This document shows positions 22,018-33,659 of a stretch of 64,000 bases of DNA, in pieces; the first letter of the stretch is position 1; the number at the start of each line of letters is the position of its first letter. The notes below the pieces were generated by a model. It was given only the letters and a program-made list of their open reading frames with translations, did not search any database and had not been told where the DNA came from. Origin of the DNA: Neurospora intermedia (Eukaryota; Ascomycota; Sordariomycetes; Sordariales; Sordariaceae); the NCBI GenBank assembly GCA_037102815.1, contig BTPP01000008.1:1798001-1862000 (forward strand). The letters run 5' to 3'. The translations under genes were made by a program, and so were the position numbers.

Positions 22018-24161
22018 TTTCGTTGTTGTTCGCTGACTGCGTTGATGGTTGTCGGCGCGTGTCGCCTAAGGATTCCGAATTATTACAAAGTCGCGGAGGT
22101 TTTCGGGAAGGCCGTGCGTAACCAGATATTCTTAAATGGCTTGTTTTGTTTTTTCAGTTATTGGCGGTTGATATATCCTCAATCTGGTGGACGGTTGAGA
22201 AGCACGGGCGAGGAGAGGAGGGGAAGAAGATCTTGTACTTGATGCGAAGTAGAAAGAACACAGCTTTTTAATACCCCACTGCAGGCTTCCATGTTTCGTT
22301 GTACATAATCTAGGTACTCGCGCTTTCTGATTCGAGAATGGACTGATAAATCCCATTCATCGAACCGATGAACAACAAACGAAGTGAGCAAGTTGTTGGT
22401 GCGACCAACGTGGAATACATGGGATGGATGCGTGGCGGCGACAGGCCCCACTATCTTGCTCAAGCTCAGTGCAGCCTTGATACGTAGCTTCCACTTGTAC
22501 CCAGGCATCGCATTCGGGACGTGCCTTCCACTACATACCTACACCTACTTTACCTCTTACCTTCTCAGCTGTGAATTACAAGGAAGTGGAAGGAAAGTGA
22601 AATGCTCCATGGTCGCAACTTCGCGGCAGCTTCCGAGTCCAGAACCACTGCAGCTTTGAATTTCAAGCGGGAGCAGTGCGGGATGTCACTTTTTCTTGGC
22701 AATCCAATAACCTCACCAAAACGGGACACCAAGTGAGCAAGTTATAAGTCAAGTCAAACAGGCGTTCCCTCCCCCCATCCCATTTGATGTCCTCCTTCCA
22801 GCTACCTAGGGTAGGTAGCCAGCTCTTGCTCCCGTCTATTGGAGGTTGAGGTCGTCTTCGGTTTTCTTTCGATGTCACGGTCTAGACAGCAGAATCGGAT
22901 GGAGAAAGGCAGCATTGCATTGGTGAAGTGATCTCTTCTATGAACGATTCGGACAATAACATTGGAGCCGCCATAGGTAGAGAGGTATGTATCCAGTTCG
23001 ATCGAGGGTAGCGAAGAAACGAAACATGGAAGCTGGACCAAGCAGAACCTCATAAAAGGACTATAAGGTAACGTCGTGGCTTCATTGCCGAGTACCTACT
23101 TAACTTTTTGCGGGGTTGAAGGAAGGTCGGTTGGTGGTTGGTCGGTGTTAGTTGGAATATGTATAAGTAAACTTGCTCAAATGAACGCGCCGCGCCGCAT
23201 GAGGTTGGGGTTGGTCGGGGTTGGTCGGGGTTGGGGAAGTTAAGTAGTTGCATGCTGCAGGGGCATGCGATGCGGGAAGGGACCATCACCACTAACTACA
23301 GCTAAGATCCAACGAAGCTCGAAGCTCCCAAGCACACTCACACTCGATAGACAAGCTGGCACCTTTTAGTTTCGGACTTAACATACATCGATGGCGATCA
23401 ACGTATTTGAAAGGTGCCACGCAGCTTTTTGGTCATTGGTAAAGCAAGGTAGGTAGGTACACTTATTTGGTGGGTGTTATAGGCAAAGTTAAGTTAATAG
23501 GCGGGGTAAGTACAGGTACCTACCCAAGTACCGAACCTGAGGTACATAACCCCGGATTTTTGGCCTTGGGTGGTGGTGCGGGTGGTTCGTGCCAGGTACG
23601 TACTTCAGTTAGGTACATAACAGGAGGGATCGTGTCGTGTCTTTTTTTCCTGCTCGTTGATGCAGTCCCGAATTTGTGTTCTACCGGGCATGGACCTCAA
23701 CCTCCCGACTTTGAGGTGCACGTCGAGATTTACAAATCTTGGGTAAACCATAGGTACTTTGACTTCTTATGCTGTTTCAGTCGCTTTGCATCTTATGCAT
23801 AGGGCAGACAACTTGGGAACGCACGTGGATTCATTCATGTCAGATGAACAGAAGTTCCGCATGAAAGAAACCGTTCGATGGGATGAACAAACTGCGTGCA
23901 GTCGTACCTGATCGGCATTTCCTTGTCTGTGCAGCGCGTTGCAGACGAGCCAGAGTTCGGATGGTGTTCCGGGTAGTCGGTAGTGTCCATATTCTTCAAC
24001 AAGAACAAGAAACAAACTACGTCACAAATTTGTGACGATCAAGTTGGTTTTTTTGCTGTCGTGCTTTTGCTGTTCACACTCCTCTCGCGACATGTACCTC
24101 CTCTCCAACAGTGATGCAAGGTTGAACTCATAAGAGCATGCCTTGGCAACAACTACAAAAA
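22018..24161. other. intergenic region, 2.1 kb
   Basis: No coding sequence supported. The region has several TAGGTAGGTA/ACCTACCT words (22800-22820, 23445-23615), a tandem GGGGTTGGTC repeat at about 23207-23237, and an imperfect inverted repeat GTCACAAATTTGTGAC near 24021-24036. Upstream elements of the BIM1-like gene are expected at the left end. Confidence 0.4.
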
Positions 24162-24232
24162 GCGCCAGTGGTTTAGTGGTAAAATCCATCGTTGCCATCG
24201 ATGGGCCCCGCGTTCGATTCGCGGCTGGCGCA
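24162..24232 (+). tRNA. tRNA-Gly (anticodon GCC)
   Basis: A complete cloverleaf can be drawn. The acceptor stem GCGCCAG pairs with CTGGCGC. The D arm is GTTTAGTGGTAAAATC. The anticodon stem CATCG/CGATG encloses loop TTGCCAT with anticodon GCC. The T arm has GCGTTCGATTCGC, and the discriminator is A. There is no intron. A T-rich run (TTTTTTTTTCTTTTTTTTTTT) 25 nt downstream is a suitable RNA polymerase III terminator. Confidence 0.95.
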
Positions 24233-24432
24233 TTTGTCTCTTGAACCAGTCAGTTTGATTTTTTTTTCTTTTTTTTTTTTCTCATGTTTGTTTCGTCGTG
24301 TATTGCCCCACTCAAACGAATACTCGGGCGAAAAGCCGGGATGGCATGCCAGCCAAACTTTTCGCTCATGCGGGTGATGGGAATTACCAAGCTTATGAGA
24401 CCCCGCTCAAAACCAAATCTTCAACAACACAC

Positions 24433-24506
24433 GGTCCGATGGTGTAGTTGGTTATCACGTCAGTCTAACACACTGAAGGTCCCCAGATCGAGCCTGGGTC
24501 GGATCA
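24433..24506 (+). tRNA. tRNA-Val (anticodon AAC)
   Basis: Acceptor GGTCCGA pairs with TCGGATC with one G-T pair. The D arm is GTGTAGTTGGTTATCAC. The anticodon stem TCAGT/ACTGA encloses loop CTAACAC with anticodon AAC. The T arm has CCCAGATCGAGCCTGGG, and the discriminator is A. No intron. A TTTTTATTTCCTTTTT stretch follows as terminator. The gene lies 200 nt from tRNA-Gly in the same orientation. Confidence 0.93.
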
Positions 24507-24944
24507 ATTTTTATTTCCTTTTTCCCCGGAATTTCATTTGGTCAACATTCTTTTTCTCCGTCGACTTGATGACTTCCAATGTTTTATCCGATGCGATACA
24601 GCAATTCATTCTGTCTGCACGTTCCCGCGCTTGGTAGTTTTCATTGTTCGCGGCATGTGCTTTACACTGCAATTGATATTGGATAAGTTCGGTCTTTGTG
24701 GAACTCTTTTACCCGATAACTTCAATCACCGACAACAAATAGGAAAGAGGGGATGAAGAAATATGACTGTATCATTATGTTCATTATCATCAGCCAACTG
24801 GTATCATATGTACAAAACCCCTAAAAATACAAATTAACTCCATCCATGTGTACCTACATGCAAAAAGTCCCTGCCCGACATTGCCTACTATCCCTTTAGT
24901 GTCTTTTGACTCTTCTTCCCCTGACCATTAATCACCCCCCTCTC
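24507..24944. other. intergenic region between tRNA-Val and a minus-strand gene
   Basis: No gene seen. The left end has the tRNA terminator T runs. The right end is the 3' flank of the minus-strand gene ending at 24945, with AT-rich words near 24770-24835. Confidence 0.45.
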
Positions 24945-26339
24945 TCAAATATGAGTAGTTTCTTCATCAAAATAATACCCCCAAACGCTGTCCACATCCG
25001 CCACATACACAGTCGGGCTCACCTTCCTCAAACCCTTGGCCCATAGCTCCCTCTGCTCATCCGCCGGATCAAACACCGGCGTCGCCACCCGCAAATGCAA
25101 CGACGACACCCGTCTCGCCAACCGATCAGGTACAGACGGCGACCCCCCCTCCCTGGCGTTAAACCGATCAATGATGCCAATCAGCTGCGTGAAAGCCTCG
25201 GCTTCGGCCTTGCTGCATTCCTGGGCAGTGGGGTCATCCAGGTCTACATCCGACGGGCGGCTCATTCCGCGGCGGCTTCGGCTTCGGCTTCGGGCGTCGA
25301 GCTTGTAAGTCTTTGGCTGCCGAGGTCTTCCATTTCCTGTTGTTCCCGTGGTGGTGGTGGTGGTGGTGGTGGTGGTTGTTGTTGTTGTGTCGTTGTCTTC
25401 GGACCCCGTCGAGTCGTCTGCTGACTCTGACTGTTGTCGTCGGAGGTTGGGCACGCTCTTTCTGCTTGTGGGGTAGTAAGCCTGGGAGGAGGGGCGGAAG
25501 TTGATGCGGGGTGGCGGGTTGCGCTTGCCGGGGTAGAAGCTGGAGCGGTGCAGTGGGAATCCTGAAGAAGACGAAGAATATGATGAAGACGAGACTTGAG
25601 AGTAGGTGGATCCTACGGACCAGGGACGGAGAGGTGATTTGACTGGTGGTGAGGGAGGCGCGTAGGTGGGTGGTGGAGGTGTTGGGGCTGCGTCGGAGAT
25701 GATGCTGACGTCGTCATTGTAAACGTCTGGTTCTAGTTCTGGGACTTGGTCGGATCCTGATGAGAGGGGCCGTGATGGTAACGAGTCTGATCCGCTTGAT
25801 AGCGGTCGGTTTGATGTTGGTAGGGGAGGGGGTGTTTGGTAGTGTCCCCTGGAGGTTGAGGGTCGTTGTGGTGATTTTGGGCGAGGGGGTATTTGATAGT
25901 GTCCCCTGGACGTTGAGGGTCGTTGTGGTGATTTTGGGGGAGGTGGAACCCAGCCAGCGTTGGACGAGGAGTAATTGTTTTCGCCATGTGTTGAGTTGAT
26001 GTTTGGTACAGAAAGATGTGTTGACTGTGTGTCGGATGCGGTGATGTCAACGCTTGATTTCTTTCTGCAGGCAACAGGCCGTGGAAGTGAAAAGTTCATA
26101 AACACGGTAGAGGACTCTTCCTTGGGCCGGAACTCAGAAAGCGGTCTCGGTGCTGGAGATGCATTGTTCGGGATGACTAGAGGTGGAAGTGATGTCCCTC
26201 GTGTATGTCTGGATGTGGGTAATGGAGGATATCGAGGAGGCCGTTGAGGAGGCCGTCGAGGTGGTCCAATGTAACAATCGGTAATGTAATCCCGGCCGAT
26301 GCCAAATTTAGACATGCTATGGCCATGTACTGTTGCCAT
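24945..26339 (-). CDS. Pro/Ser/Thr-rich hypothetical protein, 464 aa
   Basis: A single long exon with an ATG at 26339. The N-terminus (M-A-T-V-H-G-H-S-M-S-K-F-G-I) leads into a Pro/Arg-rich disordered region. Two back-to-back copies of a 19-residue repeat beginning P-K-S-P-Q-R-P-S-T-S-R-G-H-Y-Q lie at about 136-175, and a related pair R-P-L-S-S-G-S-D follows. A pure threonine run of about 14 residues (encoded by a GTGGTG/GTTGTT microsatellite near 25350-25390 on the + strand) precedes a basic R-S-R-S-R-S-R-R-G segment. Only the last 100 residues look folded: A-E-A-E-A-F-T-Q-L-I-G-I-I-D-R-F-N-A-R-E and L-R-K-V-S-P-T-V-Y-V-A-D-V-D-S-V-W-G-Y-Y. The family is unknown to me; a scaffold or regulatory role is possible but unproven. 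Confidence 0.75.
   Translation of the reverse strand: MATVHGHSMSKFGIGRDYITDCYIGPPRRPPQRPPRYPPLPTSRHTRGTSLPPLVIPNNASPAPRPLSEFRPKEESSTVFMNFSLPRPVACRKKSSVDITASDTQSTHLSVPNINSTHGENNYSSSNAGWVPPPPKSPQRPSTSRGHYQIPPRPKSPQRPSTSRGHYQTPPPLPTSNRPLSSGSDSLPSRPLSSGSDQVPELEPDVYNDDVSIISDAAPTPPPPTYAPPSPPVKSPLRPWSVGSTYSQVSSSSYSSSSSGFPLHRSSFYPGKRNPPPRINFRPSSQAYYPTSRKSVPNLRRQQSESADDSTGSEDNDTTTTTTTTTTTTTTGTTGNGRPRQPKTYKLDARSRSRSRRGMSRPSDVDLDDPTAQECSKAEAEAFTQLIGIIDRFNAREGGSPSVPDRLARRVSSLHLRVATPVFDPADEQRELWAKGLRKVSPTVYVADVDSVWGYYFDEETTHI
25345..25392. repeat. in-frame trinucleotide microsatellite (poly-Thr)
   Basis: A (GTG)n run followed by (GTT)n on the + strand encodes uninterrupted threonines in the minus-strand gene. 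The length is probably variable between isolates. Confidence 0.8.
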
Positions 26340-28029
26340 GCTGGTGGTGTAAGGTACCGAGGATGGGTTCGGAGAGCCTTCTGGCTACAGAGGACGAACG
26401 AAGTCAAAGCAAACAAAGTGGACAGTTGACGAGACTCTTAAGTAGATATGATACGGTGAAGCAGGAGGCCTTCCCAACAAACCGGACAAAGCTCGTGTGG
26501 ACTCACTCGAGTCAAGATAGCTGCAGATTTTGTGTAGATCTGAGTGGGTGTCGTCAGAGAAGGATTCAAAAAATGGAGTAGCAGTACGGTGCGAAGGTGG
26601 CTGAGATTAGTGCGATCACCTCACTGGTACACCAATTGGATACGCATAAAGGGAATTCTTGAGGTTAGTGAAGCTCTTCGACCTCGTATTATTGCTCGAA
26701 TCCCGTCCACTGGATCCACGTTTAAACTTGGGAGTGGCACACAGCCAGGAACCACGCCGGGAGATCTGCTGGCAACGGCCGCGCAGAAGCAAGTTTTAGC
26801 GCTGAAACAAATGCTGCCATGTTGACCGAGGTTTGCTCAAGTCCGAAGTGCGGGGAGGTTTGTTGGAGATAACAAGTTCCTCCAAGCTAAAGAACTGAGG
26901 ACTCGGATGCCCTGCCCTTGCCCTGCCCAGACACCTGACGGACTTTTGAAAACTTTGGTTCTTTGCAGCTGCCGCCTGGAGAGGCCGATTTGGCAACGTT
27001 TCGTTCTGTTCTTCAGTGGACTGGAGAGCGTGGCTGCGCTATAAATATGAATCGGATGACGTTGCGTCGGTGCCAAGCTCAGCCCCGCATGGGTCAAAAC
27101 TGCCCGGACGGGAGCGGCCTCCGGTCTTAGCGTACACTAAATGGTGAGGCTAAGGAACCCAACACACCGGACGATTTGGGCCCGCTGTGCCGAGGCAAGG
27201 CATCCTGGAGTTTGGAGTTTGTACCTGTTCCTTTCTTTCCAATTGTTCACGAGCATAACCATGTAGTGACACCATACAAGAGTCTTCCAGACTGTCAAGT
27301 GACCACACCAAGGTTCGCAGATGAATCGGATACGAACCAACGACCTTCGAGCGACGAATCACGATATGAGCAGCAATCGTTGAATGTCCGGCTTGGCAGC
27401 GACCATGATTCGCACCACGAAATGCCTCCAAGAAAAACGTGATGACCACGAGCGCGCAACGGTCTAGTGAGGTACACTCTTGACCGGCCCGCTCCTCGGT
27501 ATACCCTCCTCTAAATGTACGCGCAAGTGCCATCATGGCTGAGACATTCGATCGATATGATTGTCAGGGGAGATAAGCGAAGATCTGCCAGGATCACTGC
27601 CTTGCGAAATCGGCAATCTGTCCCTGCAATAAAAAGAAAGGACTATCAACAGAAGAGAAGATTGGAATTGCCGGTTATCATTACCAGATGTATCGATGCA
27701 AGCATACGTTGCACAACGTAAGCTCTGTGTAACGAACACTCGCGGCAGAAAAAGCGATGAACGGGCACCATGCATCGATACCAGGGATAGCGTGGTTATC
27801 AACGGACAGAAAGACAGCTTCAATTCTCAGTCTACATACATATGCCCTCTCCAAAGGAAACCGTAATATCAAACGACAAACGCCTCGCTTCGCTATCTAT
27901 GGTAGAACCTAGGTATCCCAAAAAGCAAAACGCCTGCCTATCTGCCCGCCTGCCGGAATATGACGTCATGTACAGATCCTTTCCCCTTCTTCCATGTATT
28001 TTATTTTTCCCCAGGCACCAAGATGACGA
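26340..28029. other. intergenic region, 1.7 kb
   Basis: No gene supported. Frames at 27150-27536 and 27533-27823 overlap on both strands and show no splice partners. A CTATAAATATG box near 27039-27049 could be a TATA element but has no clear gene next to it. Promoter sequence for the minus-strand gene ending at 26339 is expected at the left. Confidence 0.4.
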
Positions 28030-28710
28030 TCACCACCATTCTTCATGAAACAGTCCCGCCGTCGTTGTATGGGGCAGCAGCGCCACCCGCTTCGGCAACG
28101 GCGCCAAGATCGTCAACTCCTTCGTCTGCCCGACCCCTGCATATCGATATCCATATCCGTAATCCTGCCGCTCATACCACGGCACACCGTCCTTGGATCC
28201 CTCTTTTGGCGACGACCGTGGCGATGATCTCGTCGACTTTAGAGAGCATACCGTCGTAACCCGGCTCCTGACCTTCTTCAGCTCCTCCAGCCTCTGCAAC
28301 AACTTCCCCCTATTCCACAGCCTCTTGACATGCAGCTGCCTAACACCGTCCTCCTCTGAATCGTACACTGTTCCCGGCACCGGTGGCTCGAAAAGAACCA
28401 CGCTCTCTGCCCACGCCCTGGCTTGCTCCTCATCCTCGTCTGAAAAAGTAAACGTCACGCTGTCTTCGTCATCCGGTTGTCGCATGGTGATGAACCAGGT
28501 GAGGAAGCTGGGCATGGCTAGTGTAACTTCTTTAGAGGCGGCATGAAACACGGCAAGTCGTCGGTAGCCTGGCACAGCCTGCGCATAGGGCGGCCGCGAA
28601 TCTTCGGCTTCGAGGTAGGCGGCGTAGGCGGCGGCGAGGGCGCGGTGCGAGAAGACGAGGCTTATCCGGTCGTCACAGACCGAGACGTCTATGGCTGCTA
28701 ATGTCGGCAT
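28030..28710 (-). CDS. hypothetical protein, 226 aa
   Basis: A single exon, ATG at 28710. The N-terminal half is well ordered: I-D-V-S-V-C-D-D-R-I-S-L-V-F-S-H-R-A-L-A-A-A-Y-A-A-Y-L-E-A-E and the hydrophobic F-L-T-W-F-I-T-M. An acidic stretch D-E-D-E-E-Q-A-R-A-W-A-E-S-V follows, then a basic Arg/Lys helix (R-L-W-N-R-G-K-L-L-Q-R-L-E-E-L-K-K-V-R-S-R) and a Ser/Tyr-rich end. No signal peptide. Codon use and length support a gene. I do not recognise the family. Confidence 0.68.
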   Translation of the reverse strand: MPTLAAIDVSVCDDRISLVFSHRALAAAYAAYLEAEDSRPPYAQAVPGYRRLAVFHAASKEVTLAMPSFLTWFITMRQPDDEDSVTFTFSDEDEEQARAWAESVVLFEPPVPGTVYDSEEDGVRQLHVKRLWNRGKLLQRLEELKKVRSRVTTVCSLKSTRSSPRSSPKEGSKDGVPWYERQDYGYGYRYAGVGQTKELTILAPLPKRVALLPHTTTAGLFHEEWW

Positions 28711-31215
28711 GGCGCGGGCTTATTTTTTTTTTTTTTTCTTGGTAAGAGGTAGAAAGAGGCGGGACTCGTTGATGATGATGATGATGATGATGACGACACT
28801 CGGAGAGGTGGTTGAGACCAGCTCAACAACGGGGCGGGCGGGTGCCGACTGTTCCCGTGTTGCGGTGAGTTGTTGTCGATTTGTCGTTGACTGCTCTGTT
28901 TGTCTTGCACTTCACGAGCAGCTCAGCAGGTCTTGGCGGCTGTCTTTGTCGGCGCTGCAATATGGATGCGAATACGATAAAAGCCCAACTGCTGACGAGT
29001 CGACTTTGGCTATACTCTAATCTTCGGCAGTTCCCTGGGCCCGATGTTTGCTCAATACTCCTGTGGAAACAAGGGACCAGCGATGCGAAAATATCGTCGA
29101 ACTTTGATTGTGTGTAGTAGTATGTCCAAATTGACAATATCGAAAGCTGGACAACGAGAAAAATCAGATCCAGGCGCGCGGGAATTGCAGCACATGCAGT
29201 ATTAAAAAAAGCCTCTATCTAGTCTTACCATAATCATCTATGTAGGAAAATGATATTACAACGTCGTCTCCATTGTTGATAATGTTATAAGCCAATGAAG
29301 CAAGTCCAGTTGTTCGATGTGTGCCGGTTTTTTCTTTCTCCTCCTCCAGTCTTTGCTCAAATTTTTTCTCTTCCACTCTTTTATTCTGTTGCATGCAAGT
29401 GGAAGCTACCTTAGACTAGTAGATCCAGTTTAAGTGGTGAAGTGGCACTCATCTTGCAGCCAGTGGTTTCGCTTGCCACCAGCGCCCGCAGCGCAGATTG
29501 AACGGCCACTCGACACTTCATGCATGCACTATACTGCTTCTGATGCAGGTTTGCGGTTCGCCCGAGTGTGAATGGATCGTCGCGCGGCTCACTCACGGGG
29601 CGGGGAAAGCGCCTGGGATCGTTTTCGGCAAAGAGGAACTTACCAGGTCGTCATCATAGTCGCAGTCGCAGTCGGGCACTTATTCGTTCGCTTGATATTC
29701 CAAACTATGGAACTGTGTCTATCTAACAAATGAAGGAGTCTTCTTGTTCTTTCTTCTTATCCAATGTCGCAGTTGCCCATCAACTGTGTGAGCCTGTGAG
29801 AGAGAGGGATTCGTGCGAATGTTTTTCGCTTGTTTCGCCATCGACTTGTTCAGAGGCAGATATGGAAGTGCGGAGAAGGGACTGCTTGTCCAGTTATCTG
29901 CGAGCGAGGAAAGCCATTCAAGCCGTCGTGGGTCCTTCTTTTTGAACCATCATATGTATATTCGCCCAATTGTGTGGTTGAGATCGTTCTGGGACGAGTT
30001 TCTTCGGTGCTCCATATAAACAAGACATCCCGACCCCTCCCCGCAAGCAACCACGGCAGGAGACATCAGTATTGGACGTCAATTCCTGTACGCTATTATC
30101 GCGCGAATCGTGAGATCTGCGGAATATTTGATACGACCTATGTCGACGGCTGTTGAAGATCTTGATATGTATGTAGGTTGATTGGAGGCTATTTCGCTAG
30201 CGAAGTCGTCGGCGACTTTCGGTTTTCCTTTCTCAGTAGAGACATCATTAAGACTGGCCGAGGCATTTTGTTGTATGTAGCACCGCAGGCGCAGAGTCAG
30301 ACTGACGAGCCCGAGTTATTATCGATGCCCAGCAAAAAGACCCAATTATACTTGCGCTTTATGAGACCACCAGCTCTGCCTAAATTTGATCTTTGCATTC
30401 ATCCTTCCTTCTACGCTCTGGTTCGAAGACAAGACAAGACGTCCGCCAGCCTCACTGACGGGAACTTATCGAGAGGTTTTTTTTTTCTTTTGGTTTTGGT
30501 GTAGTGAGTCGTTCGGCGGCATCTCGGCTTTGAAAAAAGACTGGAGAGGAGTTGAAGAAGATGATCTTCTCACCATTAACCGTTTAAGCGAAGTCTCTTC
30601 TTGCTCCTGCAATAAAATTCTCTACAGTGTTTCACAGCTGCATGTAAGTAAGACTACTATCGACCTGGAGAAAGAAACACATCCTTTCTTCATGATGCCA
30701 AATTGCAGATATCGTGCAGCAGGGTCCAGTCCCATCTCCATCCATCTCCGGTCCATGATCCATATCCCGCATCTCGTCCGTTCCTCGACCCCTCCCCGAG
30801 CCTCCTTTCTCCGCGCGCTACAGTATTGCTGTCTGTCTAAGATCTTCAAAAGGTCCCACCTGGCTGCTGCGGATCGTTAGGCCAAATCGGCGGGTGGAAC
30901 CGCATGGCGCCAACGCGCAATCCAATTCCTCCACTTTGTTGCAAACGCAAAACGGTCCCCCGCCCCGCCAACCCGGAGTGTGGGCTGTTCAGTTCGTTCA
31001 GTTGTCATCTCAGGGACGAATCAAGGCCAAGCCCCCGACGGGGACCTATCGGTCTTGTGGATCCACTTTTTTCTCACCGCGGCACACCTGGGCTCAGGGG
31101 CAGCCGCCGGAGGAGTCACCGCACCCACCTGTCTGCTTTCCCCCTATCTAAAGGCAACTAACGGGTCCCAACGTCAACAAATCGAGCAGATAAAAAAACA
31201 GAGTTTGGCTCAACT
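28711..31215. other. intergenic region, 2.5 kb
   Basis: No gene supported. A GATGATGAT microsatellite lies at about 28770-28790, directly upstream of the 226-aa gene, together with a T run at 28722-28737. Open frames near 29730-30156, 30386-30880 and 30894-31161 overlap in several frames and have no splice logic. The segment 30890-31150 is GC-rich. Confidence 0.4.
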
Positions 31216-31287
31216 GGCTCTGTGGTGTAGTGGTAGCATACTTGCTTTGGGTGCAAGTGGTCCCAGGTTCGAACCCTGGCTGAGCCC
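31216..31287 (+). tRNA. tRNA-Pro (anticodon TGG)
   Basis: Acceptor GGCTCTG pairs with CTGAGCC, with one T-T mismatch at the sixth pair. The D arm is GTGTAGTGGTAGCAT. The anticodon stem CTTGC/GCAAG encloses loop TTTGGGT with anticodon TGG. The T arm is CCAGGTTCGAACCCTGG, and the discriminator is C. No intron. A TTTTTTTTTGG run 25 nt downstream is a plausible polymerase III terminator. Confidence 0.92.
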
Positions 31288-31555
31288 TGAAGCAAATCCA
31301 TCTGCTCAACTTTTTTTTTGGTCTTTCTTTATCTTTCTTTTTCACCATGGCTTTTGAATTTTCGGGTTCCTGAGTTGCATGCAGCCAGTCGGTCGGTTCG
31401 GGATCATCCCTGGCAGGCATTCTCTTTTTTGGAGGGGAGGGGGAATTGAGGCTCAAAAGTTTAAATAAAGAAAAGCCGTCTGGGCATCTGTTTGGTGGGG
31501 AAGGGGTGTGTCTGTGTGTCTGTGTGTCTTTGTGCGGAATGACGTCCTTTCACAT

Positions 31556-31559
<4 letters not shown>

Positions 31560-31588
<29 letters not shown>
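31560..31588. repeat. poly-T run of about 29 nt
   Basis: A pure T run on the + strand, about 270 nt downstream of tRNA-Pro. No flanking duplication or retroposon body is seen. Confidence 0.85.
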
Positions 31589-31589
<1 letters not shown>

Positions 31590-33309
31590 CCTCGGGAGTT
31601 TCAGTGATGCGTGCTTTTTGTCGGGACAAGTGTTTCTTTGGTGATGCACGCGACTAGTTGCTTGCAGAAACTATGATAGGTATGGAAATGTTTGCGTTGT
31701 CTTTGTTGACGTACAGCTATGTGCTTCGTACTTGTTGACATCGTCGCTAGGCAAAACAAATAAGCCCGAAGACTCGAGATCTCCGTGTTCATCGTTTGAC
31801 AATTGTTCGAGAAGAATGATGTCTTGAACATTCGCGCAGTCGTTTTTCAAAACTGCCAAGTATCCATTTCCTTCCGTACTATACTCGGGAGTCCTGTGTT
31901 TCCAGACACTCTCACTCGTAAACTTGCATCTTCACATCGAGCATAGGACTACACACGGCGAATCCTTGCAAGAAGAGAACCAGTTCCAAGTAAAATCAAA
32001 GGGGAAAGCCCAGTGATAAACGGATACCCCGTCGTGGTCGCTTTCTCCTTTCCTTTTTGCGTATCATCCTGGCTGGCCGTCGCACGCATACACGCATCTA
32101 CGACATGTTCATGTCCCTGACTAGGTAGTTGACGCTAAGCTCCTGAGTCGCCAGCGACACTTGTCTTGAAATCAGTTCTGCTGTCTCCAGGAGCAGAGAA
32201 GCTACTACCATTACCCCAGAACAACACGCCAAAACACCAAAAGTACTCTATCTCAGGATGGAGGCCTGCGCAGCTCTCGTGATTCGGTGATGCCTCGGTG
32301 CACTTAAGCTTACGGCATGGCTTCAATGGAACATCGTCTCTAGGATGGGGATCGAGCTCGGGAGACATATCCATAACACTGGTGTGGGAGGGCCACGAAC
32401 TAGGTCTCCTGGCGTGGACATCGACGTTGCCCATCATGAGTAACCGCATCAGCATGTTTTCCAGTTAAAGTACATGAGGGTATAGCTCACACACAAGCTA
32501 TATCGAGTCAAATCAAGGCCAATGCCTGCTGTTGTCCGTCTAGAACAAGTACGACCATGAAACAGAGGGCAGCTACAATATCTGGCCTATAGCACTTGGT
32601 TTCTACATCTTATGGGCAGGAATGGATACAGAGAGGCAAAGTAATGTTTGAAATTTTCTTGAGTTTTTTTGCCAGGGTTGAGTAAATGCATCGTCCTGCT
32701 GGCTAGGGAAGTATTGACTCCCGCAAGTTGCCTTTCGTCTGATATCAGAGGTCGTCATCATGATGCAAAGGAACCTTTGCTAGCTTCTGCCAAAGAACGT
32801 CGTCAAAAGCTGGACGACTCCTTATATGGGCATGCCGCGTTCTCCAGCGCCAACTCTATCCTTACTGTTTGACTTGGAGCCTTGACTTGGAGCCTGATGT
32901 CGAAACTTCCACGGTTGGAAGGGAATGCATGGTAACTTCCCTGGCTAAGATGAGGGAAGTGATGGGGTTGGATACCGTGAACTCGTGCCCAACTGTGTTT
33001 ATGTTTGAATGGCCTGAGGCAGGCGTGGAACACTCGTGTATCGCGCTACGGTGACCCTAAAGACTATCCGTAGAGTTTGTCTGGGTTCTAAGGTGTCTTC
33101 AACAACTACCAGGCATGACTGTAAAGCTCGCTCGCAAGAATTGGAAGGAGTGGGCAGCCTGGACTTCTTCCAGAAGCAGGGAAGATGCCCTCAGGGTTCA
33201 TGAACGGAACCACAGTAGGCGCCCGTGAGGTATAGATCAAATCTTGAAGAGAACTTACTGTCAAAGACCCATGATCCGAGTGTTCTGACAACGTAGTCAG
33301 AAAACTAGT

Positions 33310-33659
33310 GGCTCTCTATTAGAGAAAACCACCGTGACCTGGCTGTCCAGAGTGCCCTAGAAGATACCCTCGGTCATGATCCCGCTCGCCTTTTCACTCT
33401 TCTGTCACGCTTCGAACCCGGAAACCTACCTGCTTTGAAAGCTTCACTACGGTACATAGTTGCTGATGCTGCTGCTTCTCGACAACAGGGGGAAGCGAAG
33501 GCCTATATACTCATGCTTTTCATCCTGTACGCGCTCGAATTTCGAGATGCTCATGAAGGGGCTGACAGCCGCAGCTTCACAACCCCTGTTGCTCGCAACC
33601 AACGATCAAAGGTCCGAATAGGCGAACAAGTCAACCGTCCGACATACCATTGTGTTTAA
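33310..33659 (+). pseudogene. possible decayed coding relic
   Basis: One + frame reads with natural protein character over about 110 codons before a stop at 33659: R-E-N-H-R-D-L-A-V-Q-S-A-L-E-D-T-L-G-H-D-P-A-R-L, then P-A-L-K-A-S-L-R-Y-I-V-A-D-A-A-A-S-R-Q-Q and A-Y-I-L-M-L-F-I-L-Y-A-L-E-F-R-D-A-H-E-G. It has no good start codon (a TTG at 33435 is the only start within it), and I could not find reliable upstream exons. Neighbouring frames at 32669-32872 and 32869-33054 also read weakly like protein. This may be the remains of a gene or one internal exon. No family recognised. Confidence 0.3.
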
